Source of the DNA: UBA1756 sp045130235 | GTDB taxonomy: Bacteria > Bacteroidota > Bacteroidia > Bacteroidales > WCHB1-69 | NCBI GenBank assembly: GCA_045130235.1 | Contig: JBGUPJ010000038.1 | Location: forward strand, 1-6,300 | DNA: 6,300 nt | Direction: 5' to 3' | Shown here: positions 1 to 5,682 of the stretch, one piece after another | Position numbering within the stretch: position 1 is the first letter of the stretch | Layout of the letters: each line of letters starts with the position of its first letter | The notes under the pieces: model-generated | The model's database searches: none | Seen by the model: the letters and a program-made list of their open reading frames with translations, nothing else | What the model was told of the DNA's origin: nothing | Translations under genes and position numbers: made by a program

Positions 1-1
1 T

Positions 2-79
2 TCAGTAGCCCACGACATCGCCGAACGCAATTCCATCCGTTTACTTGACCAACCTATTGGGACGGTGGTGGAGTTTTGA
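2..79 (+). CDS. 3' end of an unidentified gene, cut by the window edge
   Basis: The frame beginning at base 2 is open for 25 codons and ends with TGA at 77-79, ten bases before a strong terminator hairpin. The visible C-terminus includes AHDIAERNSIRLLDQP and ends in VVEF. I do not recognise a family from this tail. Reading it as a gene end rests on the open frame, its plausible amino-acid composition and the correctly placed terminator. The frame starting at base 1 stops early (TGA at 46-48). Confidence 0.55.
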   Translation, partial: SVAHDIAERNSIRLLDQPIGTVVEF

Positions 80-88
80 GAAAAAAAT

Positions 89-125
89 CCGCAACTCAGG
101 CGAAGGCTTGGGTTGCGGAATTTTT
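89..125 (+). terminator. Rho-independent terminator of the left-edge gene
   Basis: A 30-nt hairpin at 89-118 has a perfect outer stem CCGCAAC/GTTGCGG, continued inward through G-U wobbles, CA/TG and GC/GC pairs to a GAAG loop. A run of A lies upstream (81-87) and five T downstream (121-125). The hairpin starts ten bases after the stop codon at 77-79. The -7 element of the next promoter begins immediately after the T run, so terminator and promoter abut. Confidence 0.85.
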
Positions 126-126
126 G

Positions 127-134
127 TACTTTTG
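127..134 (+). promoter_or_regulatory. Bacteroidota -7 promoter element for the DsrE gene
   Basis: TACTTTTG matches the TAnnTTTG -7 consensus of the Bacteroidota housekeeping sigma factor. No clear -33 TTTG is visible; a TTG at 108-110 is about 16 bases upstream, inside the terminator hairpin. Transcription from here would give a leader of roughly 80-90 nt before the chosen ATG at 225. That leader contains a 19-codon mini-frame from ATG 139 to TAA 196-198 and a direct repeat TAAACAAAGC at 196-205 and 211-220. Confidence 0.65.
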
Positions 135-224
135 CAGCATGATTTCGTCAGAGCCGGGGTATCGGGCTTTCCTTTCTCTGCGAAGCAGTTTATTTTAAAC
201 AAAGCCCCTGTAAACAAAGCATCT

Positions 225-677
225 ATGAAAAGAAAGAAAACACTTGCGACAATCCTTGGCCTATTCATTCTTTTAGCCGCAGTTACAAACACAACTTATG
301 CCCAGTGCAGCGACCAAAGCATACAGGAAAACGGAAACAACACAAATATATCAGCAATGAAAATAGGAATTATTATTGAAACCAAAGATTACGAAAAAGC
401 TTGGAACGCCTTCCGATTCGCCATCGTCGCCAAGAATCAAGGTTATGAAGTCAAAGTTTTCCTGATGGGAGAAGGTGTTGAATGCGTGGGACTTACCCAC
501 GACAAATACAATGTTGACGAAAAATTGAACGAGTTTGTGGATATGGGAGGAACCGTGCTGGCTTGCGGCACCTGCCTCCGAAGCCGCAACATGAACGGCA
601 CTGAGGCTTGCCCCATGTCCAATATGGTAACATGTGTTGAAATGGTCGCCTGGGCAGACAAAATGGTGACCTTTTAG
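225..677 (+). CDS. Exported DsrE-family thiol protein
   Basis: 150 aa. Residues 1-26 are a classic signal peptide: basic MKRKK, a hydrophobic stretch about 9-21, and likely cleavage after TYA before QC. After a short Asn-rich linker (about 30-44), the fold starts at MKIGIIIE (from residue 45). It ends with the DsrE/YchN-like region VLACGTCLRSR (cysteines 114 and 117), ACPMSN (Cys129) and a final DKMVTF. DsrE-family proteins carry or transfer sulfur on a conserved cysteine; that function here is inferred from the family. ATG 225 is preferred over 45, because the frame upstream crosses the terminator and promoter. An internal ATG at 357 would give a cytosolic 106-aa protein of the usual family form, so the exported form is likely rather than certain. 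The flavin reductase-like lipoprotein gene follows, with a PhzF-like remnant between them. Confidence 0.8.
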   Translation: MKRKKTLATILGLFILLAAVTNTTYAQCSDQSIQENGNNTNISAMKIGIIIETKDYEKAWNAFRFAIVAKNQGYEVKVFLMGEGVECVGLTHDKYNVDEKLNEFVDMGGTVLACGTCLRSRNMNGTEACPMSNMVTCVEMVAWADKMVTF

Positions 678-687
678 TTGGGTATTG

Positions 688-816
688 ATGAAATACTTCA
701 TTGTTGACGCTTTCACCGACCAACCCTTCGGCGGCAATGCCACGATTGCTTCGTTTTCCTTGCTGCATCAGAAAGGGTTGGCTTCGGGAACATATCCAAA
801 TCCTGCATTAATATAA
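688..816 (+). pseudogene. Remnant of a PhzF-family gene (N-terminus only)
   Basis: A 42-codon frame from ATG 688 to TAA 814-816 begins MKYFIVDAFTDQPFGGN, which closely resembles the conserved N-terminus of PhzF-like isomerases/epimerases (VDAFTxxPFxGNPA). After about residue 17 the resemblance stops. The family's next conserved stretch, including the SETAF region, is absent and the frame ends 25 residues later. PhzF proteins are normally about 260-300 aa, so this would be under a tenth of a gene, apparently lost by deletion. It starts 10 bases after the DsrE stop. Inverted 9-mers CCAACCCTT (720-728) and AAGGGTTGG (773-781) lie inside it. It could instead be a functional small peptide or a chance resemblance. 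Recognition is from memory of the family motif. Confidence 0.5.
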
Positions 817-827
817 AGCCAATAACA

Positions 828-1409
828 ATGAAAAAACTTTTATTAATCGCCGCTGTGCTACTTATTGCATTGACTGGCTGCAAAGAAAAAACCATGAACA
901 ACGAACTTAAACCATTCGACGTACAGAAAGAGTTTGCGGACAACGGCTTCACCTTCTTCACAAAAAACCTCATCCTCTGTTCAGGCGATACCACTGAAAA
1001 CAACGCTATGACCATCGGCTGGGGCGGTATTGGCAATTATCTTGGCCATGATCGTCCTGCTGTAACGGTGTATGTTGCTCCAGCCCGTTACACGTGGGAG
1101 TTTATGGAACGTCACGGCCGTTTCACCATTATGGAGTTTGATGATCCCCAAATTTGGAAGTACATGGGCCGCAAAAGCGGCAGGGACGGTGACAAGGCCG
1201 CCGCGCTTGGACTTCATACCGCCTACACGTCCAACGGCACGCCCTATTACGAGGAGGCCAAGCTGGTGATTGAATGCGAGATAATGACCTCATGGCACCA
1301 GAACGAAAAAGACTTCCGCAACAACACTCCGAAAGAGTGGTACGCTGATTTCGATGCCGGCATTCACACGGTCTATATCGGCGAAGTCATTGGGGCATGG
1401 AAAAGATAG
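828..1409 (+). CDS. Lipoprotein of the flavin reductase (FMN-binding split barrel) family
   Basis: 193 aa. Residues 1-18 form a lipoprotein signal: MKK, a hydrophobic core and lipobox LTGC with Cys18 as the acylated residue. This should place the protein on the periplasmic or outer side of a membrane. The body matches the flavin reductase-like domain: NAMTIGWGG (59-67), PAVTVYVAPARYTWEF (77-92), GRFTIMEF (97-104), GRKSGRDGDKAAALGL (115-130) and a final HTVYIGEV (180-187). Family members bind FMN and often reduce flavin or other acceptors with NAD(P)H; the substrate here cannot be read from sequence. Most relatives are cytosolic and would start near the internal ATG at 894 (MNNELKPF). The lipoprotein start at 828 gives a coherent signal and is preferred. 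No separate promoter is evident, so cotranscription with the DsrE gene is likely. Confidence 0.85.
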   Translation: MKKLLLIAAVLLIALTGCKEKTMNNELKPFDVQKEFADNGFTFFTKNLILCSGDTTENNAMTIGWGGIGNYLGHDRPAVTVYVAPARYTWEFMERHGRFTIMEFDDPQIWKYMGRKSGRDGDKAAALGLHTAYTSNGTPYYEEAKLVIECEIMTSWHQNEKDFRNNTPKEWYADFDAGIHTVYIGEVIGAWKR

Positions 1410-1420
1410 TGCTAAAAAAA

Positions 1421-1461
1421 GTAAAATCCACCATCAAGATTATAGCACCTTGATGGTTTTT
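1421..1461. terminator. Shared terminator hairpin between convergent genes
   Basis: CCATCAAG (1431-1438) and CTTGATGG (1449-1456) form a perfect 8-bp stem with a 10-base loop. Five T follow on the plus strand (1457-1461). On the minus strand the hairpin is followed by T-rich sequence (the complement of 1411-1426). It can therefore end both the flavin reductase gene (stop 1407-1409) and the convergent transporter, whose TAA stop (1442-1440) lies in the loop and whose last codons form one arm. Confidence 0.7.
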
Positions 1462-3116
1462 CCCACATTGATCAGATGGTCGGCGATACGCTCGGCATTT
1501 TGGGCCAGTGAAAGGTACTCCGCACCAGCCAACGGCGTGCACTCGCCTGTCACCAGTCGCTGAATGTGATTCTGTTCCATCTTTTTAGTCAGTTCGTCCA
1601 CCTCATCTTCTATCTGATTGGCACGTTCCAATGCCTCGTGGTCGAGTTTGTGATAGGCCTGAACAATCTCTTGGTATAAATCCACGACCAGATTTTCCAT
1701 TTGGCGGATTTCCTCGATTGCCTTTTCCGAAAAAGTAACTTGCTGTGACTGAAGACTGTCGGCATACTCCACGATATTCTCCGCATAGTCACCGATACGT
1801 TCCAAATCGCTTACACTGCGGATACTCGTGTTCAGATAGTGTGTGTCATACTGGTTCAGCTGTTTGTCGGAAAGCACCACCACATACCGCAGCAACTCTG
1901 TGTTGAGGTAATTGAGTTCTTTTTCTATTTGAGCAAATTTCGAGGCTTCACTGAAATCCATAGTAGTGATGATGTTGATGGATCTTTGGAAATTCTCCAC
2001 GGCCATTTTCGCCATGTGCTCAATTTCCGCCTTGAGCTGACGGATGGCCACTACCGGCGTGCGCAGCATGGATTCGTCCAGATAATACAGATGCGGCTGA
2101 TCGTCTTTGGCGGGCTCTTCCTGGTCGGGGAGAATGCGGCAGACCAATTTCACCAGTTTGCCGGTCAACGGCAATGCGACCAATGTAGTGCATACATTGA
2201 ACACCGTATGGAACATGGCCAGTTGTAGTTGCGGAGCGTGCGGGAAAAGCACCTCAAACATTCTTCCAAAGCCCCACATCCCACTGGAGAAGAGGTTCAG
2301 GAAAAGACTTATCAGCAAGAAAAGGACAACGCCCATGATGTTGAAAAACAGATGGATAAGAGCGGTCCGTTTAGCGTTTCTTCCGCTGGTGATACCGGCA
2401 ATAATCGCCACCACGCAGGAACCGATGTTGGAGCCCATCGTCAGATAGATGCCTTGGTCAAGCGACAACAGTCCCGCCACCACCATGGTGATGGCAATGC
2501 TGGTTACTACCGACGAGGACTGGATGATGGCTGTAAACAAGGCCCCCAAAAAGACGACCAGCAACGGGTTGCTCACACTGGCCAGAAAGGTTTTCACCGA
2601 ATCGTGGGTGGCGAATTCCGACATGGCCCCTGACATGATGTTCAAACCCACAAACAAAATGCCGAAACCGGTCAAAATACCGCCGGTGTTTTTCCAGACA
2701 TCCTTTTTCGAAAACATGAGGATAAAGGCCCCGATTCCTGCCATAGCGGAAAAGATGACTGTGGTGGAGATGCCATTGCCGCCAAACATGCCTAATGCCA
2801 CCAACTGGGCGGTTATCGTGGTGCCGATATTCGCTCCGTAAATGATGGTGGTGGCCTGCGTCAGCGACATGATGCCCACATTTACAAAACCGATGACCAT
2901 CACCGTGACGGCACCCGAACTCTGTATGGCCGCGGTACCCAAAGCCCCGATACCCACCCCCGTCCATTTGTTTTCGCCCACGCGGGCAAACAATTGCTTC
3001 AGTTTCTTACTGCCGGCACTTTCAAGGTAAGTGCTCATCATGTGGCACGCCATCAGAAAAACTCCTATCCCCGCTATCAGGGTGAGAATGGCTGTGATAA
3101 TACTTATCGCATTCAT
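1440..3116 (-). CDS. Na/Pi cotransporter family protein with C-terminal PhoU domain
   Basis: 558 aa, the usual length for bacterial NptA/YjbB-type proteins with a PhoU tail. The membrane part (about 1-325) has two inverted halves, each with the diagnostic QSS motif (residues 65-67 and 199-201) and a following glycine motif (GANIGTT at 94-100, GSNIGSC at 228-234). These form the phosphate and sodium sites in the PF02690 family. Residues about 350-558 are a helical PhoU-like domain with the typical repeated motifs SDLERIGDYAENI (436-448) and AQNAERIADHLINVGKTI (538-555). The protein is expected in the inner membrane, moving phosphate with sodium; in some relatives the direction is export. Its ATG overlaps the stop of the upstream small gene by four bases (ATGA, 3116-3113), suggesting translational coupling. 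It converges on the flavin reductase gene and shares a terminator with it. Confidence 0.93.
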   Translation of the reverse strand: MNAISIITAILTLIAGIGVFLMACHMMSTYLESAGSKKLKQLFARVGENKWTGVGIGALGTAAIQSSGAVTVMVIGFVNVGIMSLTQATTIIYGANIGTTITAQLVALGMFGGNGISTTVIFSAMAGIGAFILMFSKKDVWKNTGGILTGFGILFVGLNIMSGAMSEFATHDSVKTFLASVSNPLLVVFLGALFTAIIQSSSVVTSIAITMVVAGLLSLDQGIYLTMGSNIGSCVVAIIAGITSGRNAKRTALIHLFFNIMGVVLFLLISLFLNLFSSGMWGFGRMFEVLFPHAPQLQLAMFHTVFNVCTTLVALPLTGKLVKLVCRILPDQEEPAKDDQPHLYYLDESMLRTPVVAIRQLKAEIEHMAKMAVENFQRSINIITTMDFSEASKFAQIEKELNYLNTELLRYVVVLSDKQLNQYDTHYLNTSIRSVSDLERIGDYAENIVEYADSLQSQQVTFSEKAIEEIRQMENLVVDLYQEIVQAYHKLDHEALERANQIEDEVDELTKKMEQNHIQRLVTGECTPLAGAEYLSLAQNAERIADHLINVGKTIKVL

Positions 3117-3550
3117 AATAAAATGGTTTTATTGTTTTTGAATTGATTTTTTTCGCACAAAAAAAGTGGTATGGGAAACCCCACACCACTTGAGCCGCTA
3201 TGGAAAACGGTATAATGATGGCTGTCAATCCTATTTCCTCGTGGGAAATGACGCCTGACTTGTCCTATTCGCAATGCTTTGGATTGGTTGCGTTTCAATG
3301 TTTTTTGAACTGTGATGGTTGATTCTTCTGAACGCAATGCGGTTGACCGATTGGGACAAATATTCGGCAGATATTCATCATCTTCATCGAAATCTATGTC
3401 ATCCTCTGCTATGGACATGCAGGCTGCAGGATTGTTTTTATGGCCGAACTGCCGCATATCCTCATATTCATCAGCAAAAATACAGATAATGAAAATGCTC
3501 ATTATCAAAATGATATAAATTTTCTGATGTTTTCTGTAGCATTCGAACAT
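3113..3550 (-). CDS. Small unknown protein with N-terminal membrane helix and acidic cluster
   Basis: 145 aa; I do not recognise the family. The start at 3550 is chosen because a clean TATCTTTG promoter element lies 6 bases upstream of the ATG on the minus strand (3564-3557). The same frame is open further upstream but would cross this promoter. Visible features are a hydrophobic segment at about 11-26 (IYIILIMSIFIICIFA), an acidic cluster about 47-60 (EDDIDFDEDDEY), and then a basic Ser/Thr-rich tail. The stop codon overlaps the transporter start by ATGA. A terminator-like hairpin (3190-3165, then a T run) lies within the last third of the frame. Either the true product ends earlier (a single frameshift would reach a TAG near 3230), or ribosomes read through the hairpin into the transporter. 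The gene is plausible, but its C-terminal end is uncertain. Confidence 0.5.
   Translation of the reverse strand: MFECYRKHQKIYIILIMSIFIICIFADEYEDMRQFGHKNNPAACMSIAEDDIDFDEDDEYLPNICPNRSTALRSEESTITVQKTLKRNQSKALRIGQVRRHFPRGNRIDSHHYTVFHSGSSGVGFPIPLFLCEKNQFKNNKTILL
3159..3190 (-). terminator. Terminator-like hairpin inside the small gene, ahead of the transporter
   Basis: Read on the minus strand, AGTGGTGTGGG (3190-3180) pairs with CCCATACCACT (3175-3165) in an 11-position stem with one mismatch (3184/3171) and a 4-base loop, followed by a run of T (3164-3159). This is a standard Rho-independent terminator shape. It lies 43 bases upstream of the transporter ATG and inside the overlapping small reading frame. 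It could terminate a shorter upstream transcript, or attenuate transcription into the transporter gene. Confidence 0.65.
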
Positions 3551-3556
3551 GGTGTG

Positions 3557-3564
3557 CAAAGATA
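3557..3564 (-). promoter_or_regulatory. -7 promoter element for the minus-strand small gene and transporter
   Basis: On the minus strand the sequence is TATCTTTG, an exact match to the Bacteroidota TAnnTTTG -7 consensus, followed by CACACC and then the ATG at 3550. The leader would be very short or absent. No good -33 TTTG is visible at the expected distance. No other -7 match was noticed closer to the transporter, so this may serve both genes. Confidence 0.65.
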
Positions 3565-3606
3565 CAAAGTTTTCGCTCAAAAACAGAAGCGCAATAGCTT
3601 TTTTTG

Positions 3607-3614
3607 TACTTTTG
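3607..3614 (+). promoter_or_regulatory. -7 promoter element for the glutathione peroxidase gene
   Basis: TACTTTTG matches TAnnTTTG and ends 21 bases before the chosen ATG at 3636. It is divergent from the minus-strand element at 3557-3564, with 42 bases between them, so the two transcription units share a compact regulatory region that includes T- and A-rich stretches. No convincing -33 element is visible. Confidence 0.7.
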
Positions 3615-3635
3615 CCACAAAAATCAAATACTGTT

Positions 3636-4265
3636 ATGAAAGTTAAATCCATCATCATTGCGACGCTCGCTCTGCTAATGACAGTGAGTTGTTTTGGACA
3701 AAGCAAAAAGTATAAAAACATCTACGACATTACCGTCAAGGACATCAAGGGCAACGAGGTGTCGCTGGCCGACTACCAAGGCAAGGTGCTGCTGATTGTC
3801 AATGTGGCCAGCAAGTGCGGGCTCACTCCGCAGTACGAAGGTCTGGAAGCCCTTTACCAAAAATACAAGGACCAAGGGCTGGAAATTCTGGCTTTTCCCT
3901 GCAACCAGTTCCTCGAACAGGAACCCGGCACCAACGAGGAGATTATGGAATTCTGCTCCGTCAATTACAACGTCACTTTCCCGATATTCGACAAGATTGA
4001 TGTGAACGGCAAGGCGGAAAGTCCGCTATACACGTTCCTTAAATCCAAAGCCCCGTTCAAAGGCTATCCGGAAGGGTATGAAGCTTTTGCCGAACAGCTC
4101 ACCGCAATCCACCAGAAAACCGGCAGCAGCTTTGAAAAAGGCAATGCCATCAAGTGGAATTTCGGCAAGTTCCTGGTCTCTAAAGACGGCAAGACCATCC
4201 TGCGTTTCGAGCCGATGGTGTCGCCGGAGGGCTTGGAGGAAGCCATTCAAGAGATGCTGAAATAA
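3636..4265 (+). CDS. Exported thiol (Cys-type) glutathione peroxidase family protein
   Basis: 209 aa. Residues 1-21 look like a signal peptide (MKVKSIIIATLALLMTVSCFG), so the enzyme probably acts outside the cytoplasm. Cys19 is not in a good lipobox. The fold shows the family signatures in order: NVASKCGLTPQY with the catalytic cysteine at 61 (Cys, not selenocysteine), AFPCNQF (87-92; Gln91), and WNFGKFLV with Trp174 and Asn175, completing the Cys-Gln-Trp-Asn tetrad. Cys107 in EEIMEFCSVNY corresponds to the resolving cysteine of thioredoxin-dependent relatives, so thioredoxin-type rather than glutathione reduction is likely. The loop at about 138-170 is longer than in the compact family members. 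ATG 3636 is chosen because it follows the promoter at 3607; the upstream in-frame extension would overlap that promoter. It probably reduces hydroperoxides. Confidence 0.93.
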   Translation: MKVKSIIIATLALLMTVSCFGQSKKYKNIYDITVKDIKGNEVSLADYQGKVLLIVNVASKCGLTPQYEGLEALYQKYKDQGLEILAFPCNQFLEQEPGTNEEIMEFCSVNYNVTFPIFDKIDVNGKAESPLYTFLKSKAPFKGYPEGYEAFAEQLTAIHQKTGSSFEKGNAIKWNFGKFLVSKDGKTILRFEPMVSPEGLEEAIQEMLK

Positions 4266-4275
4266 AGCATTAAGC

Positions 4276-4545
4276 ATGTCACTTTTTGTGAATGCTATGC
4301 CAAATCCCGCCACGATGATAGAGATTGACACCACCAATATGTGCTCGCACCTGCAGAAAAAGCTGTTTGAAGAGGAGGGTGTGTATCATGCTTTATGGAT
4401 GGCCATGCAAGATGACCCCGAACTGACCGCTGCGGTTCGTTCCCGCCAGCTCCACATCTATCGCAACGGTAAGAAAATATTGGTGCTGGCTGGAAAGTCT
4501 GCACCAAAAATCATCCAAGACGACAATCTTATAAAATATTTATAA
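4276..4545 (+). CDS. Small soluble protein of unknown function, downstream of the peroxidase
   Basis: 89 aa; I do not recognise a family. It starts 10 bases after the peroxidase stop with no promoter between, so cotranscription is likely. There is no signal peptide or membrane segment. The middle is rich in acidic and helical residues (KKLFEEEGVYHALWMAMQDD, about 28-47), followed by a basic beta-like stretch RQLHIYRNGKKILVLAGK (57-74) and the ending DDNLIKYL. Starts at 4297 and 4315 are also possible and would shorten the N-terminus by 7 or 13 residues. Its codon use looks ordinary. The stop codon lies inside an AT-rich palindrome next to the following promoter. Confidence 0.65.
   Translation: MSLFVNAMPNPATMIEIDTTNMCSHLQKKLFEEEGVYHALWMAMQDDPELTAAVRSRQLHIYRNGKKILVLAGKSAPKIIQDDNLIKYL
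4529..4545. repeat. AT-rich perfect palindrome ahead of a promoter
   Basis: TTATAAA (4529-4535) and TTTATAA (4539-4545) are exact inverted copies around ATA. The site overlaps the stop codon of the small unknown gene and lies 10 bases upstream of the -7 element at 4556, about where the -33 region would be. It could be an operator, an AT-rich upstream element or a chance palindrome in AT-rich DNA. Confidence 0.35.
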
Positions 4546-4555
4546 TTCTTTGTCG

Positions 4556-4563
4556 TATCTTTG
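4556..4563 (+). promoter_or_regulatory. -7 promoter element for the HEGAH membrane protein
   Basis: TATCTTTG is an exact match to TAnnTTTG, 19 bases before the ATG at 4583. The leader between them is A-rich (AATAAAAAAAGAAG). The element makes the membrane protein pair at 4583-5606 a separate transcription unit from the peroxidase pair. Confidence 0.75.
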
Positions 4564-4582
4564 CATTCAATAAAAAAAGAAG

Positions 4583-5083
4583 ATGATGTCAAAACGTGCA
4601 AGACAATATATTGGAATCTTGGCAGCAATAGTGGCCTACTATATCATCCACGAGGGAGCTCACCTGCTGGCAGCCATGCTGCAAGGCGTATTCAAACAAA
4701 TCAATTTCATGGGATTAGGCATACAGATTGACGTCTTTGCCGACCAGATGAGCAACACGCAGATGGGTATTTTCTGCCTTGCGGGAGCGGTTGCCACCTT
4801 TATTTGTGGCTGGATTTTGGTGCTACTATGCGGTAAGATTTGCACTTTGAAATCTCCGGTTCTCAAGGCCATCTTCTGGTATGTAACCATCGCTTTGCTC
4901 ATCCTTGACCCACTGTACCTGAGTGTGTTATGCGGATTCTTCGGTGGCGGTGACATGAACGGCATCCGTCTGCTGATGCCCGAAGCGGTAACACGGATTA
5001 TCTTTGCGGTCATCGGCATTCTCCATATTGTGGTAATTTGGAAGTACCTGCTGCCTCGGTATAAAGAAGCGTTCCATTCCTGA
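4583..5083 (+). CDS. Small membrane protein with an M50-like HEGAH zinc-protease motif
   Basis: 166 aa. Four hydrophobic segments are visible at about 8-22, 60-83, 95-118 and 137-155. The first ends in IIHEGAHLLAA with HEGAH at residues 23-27, an HExxH zinc-binding motif placed in a membrane helix as in M50 site-2-type proteases. GGGDMNG (121-127) may correspond to the family's second conserved region, whose aspartate supplies the third zinc ligand; this match is weaker. If active it would cut substrates within or near the membrane. No PDZ domain is present and the protein is short for the family, so it could also be a non-proteolytic relative. Two ATGs stand in tandem (4583, 4586) after AAGAAG. 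The next gene follows after 25 bases and is probably cotranscribed. Confidence 0.8.
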   Translation: MMSKRARQYIGILAAIVAYYIIHEGAHLLAAMLQGVFKQINFMGLGIQIDVFADQMSNTQMGIFCLAGAVATFICGWILVLLCGKICTLKSPVLKAIFWYVTIALLILDPLYLSVLCGFFGGGDMNGIRLLMPEAVTRIIFAVIGILHIVVIWKYLLPRYKEAFHS

Positions 5084-5108
5084 TTTGCTAATAAACCAAT
5101 AAAGTATT

Positions 5109-5606
5109 ATGAACTGGACCATTATCATTATCGAAACCATTGTGTTGACCGCCACTTTCACGGCCATGATTCTGATTCCGCTGGTCAAGAACCCCGTCTG
5201 GTGGATTGCAGACTACCCCGAAGACATTCAGGAGGAGTATTTCAAAACCCACGAACGCATTCCGTCAAAGTTCTTCACCCCTACTGTGTTACTGAAGAAA
5301 GGCATGGCGCTACTCATCGCCCTCGCCCTGTTGCTGCTGGTGGTCAAACTGGCCGGCGCGTACGATTTCTGGTCGGCACTGGGGGTGGGTTACGGGATAT
5401 GGCTGTTCATCGACTGGTACGACTGCTTCTTTCTCGACTGGGTGCTCTTCGCCAACATGAAGTCTGTGCGTTTGCCCGGCACCGAGCACATGGACGAGGC
5501 ATATCACCAGAAGAAGTACCATTTCATCCAATCCTGCTGGGGGATGCTCATCGGCCTCATCCCTTGCCTCATCGGTGCAGGGATTTATGCGTGGTTGTTT
5601 TTGTAA
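5109..5606 (+). CDS. Four-helix integral membrane protein of unknown function
   Basis: 165 aa; family not recognised. Hydrophobic segments lie at about 4-25, 65-83, 87-107 and 143-165. Distinctive conserved-looking stretches are NPVWWIADYPEDIQEEY (28-44) after the first helix, a tryptophan/aspartate-rich FIDWYDCFFLDWVLF (100-114), and LPGTEHMDEAYHQKKYHFI (122-140) before the last helix. No catalytic motif is obvious. It starts 25 bases after the HEGAH protein with an A-rich leader and no promoter of its own, so the two are probably one operon and may work together. It appears intact, with no sign of frameshift. Confidence 0.8.
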   Translation: MNWTIIIIETIVLTATFTAMILIPLVKNPVWWIADYPEDIQEEYFKTHERIPSKFFTPTVLLKKGMALLIALALLLLVVKLAGAYDFWSALGVGYGIWLFIDWYDCFFLDWVLFANMKSVRLPGTEHMDEAYHQKKYHFIQSCWGMLIGLIPCLIGAGIYAWLFL

Positions 5607-5640
5607 AAGGACAAAGCCACATGGTTTATTACCTCAACTC

Positions 5641-5667
5641 GCGGTCTTCGGTCCGCAACATTTTTTT
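5641..5667 (+). terminator. Probable terminator after the membrane protein pair
   Basis: GCGG (5641-5644) pairs with CCGC (5653-5656) around a T-T mismatch and a C(TTCG)G tetraloop, a very stable loop type. After AACA comes a run of seven T (5661-5667). The stem is short, so the call is moderate. The 10-mer TTTTTTTCAA is then tandemly repeated at 5661-5680. Confidence 0.5.
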
Positions 5668-5682
5668 CAATTTTTTTCAAAA

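Noticed and set aside
45..224. In-frame N-terminal extension of the DsrE gene from ATG 45
   Set aside because: It overlaps the end of the previous gene, a terminator and a promoter, and would bury the signal peptide at residue 61.
1839..2841. Long plus-strand frames inside the transporter gene
   Set aside because: They are antisense to a well-recognised Na/Pi cotransporter with conserved QSS motifs; their products are His/Gln/Pro-rich and resemble no family.
2458..2967. Minus-strand 169-codon frame inside the transporter gene
   Set aside because: It is a His/Gly/Arg-rich shadow in another frame of the same coding region.
3549..3635. Upstream ATG for the peroxidase gene
   Set aside because: The extension covers both divergent promoters and would place the signal peptide internally.
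3312..3646. Plus-strand frames of 68 codons each opposite the small minus-strand gene and in the divergent intergenic region
   Set aside because: They lack promoters in the right place and a coherent protein pattern; the second crosses the peroxidase promoter and start.
5661..5680. Tandem TTTTTTTCAA repeat as a phase-variation tract
   Set aside because: Only two copies in an AT-rich intergenic stretch following a terminator hairpin; there is no evidence of variability.
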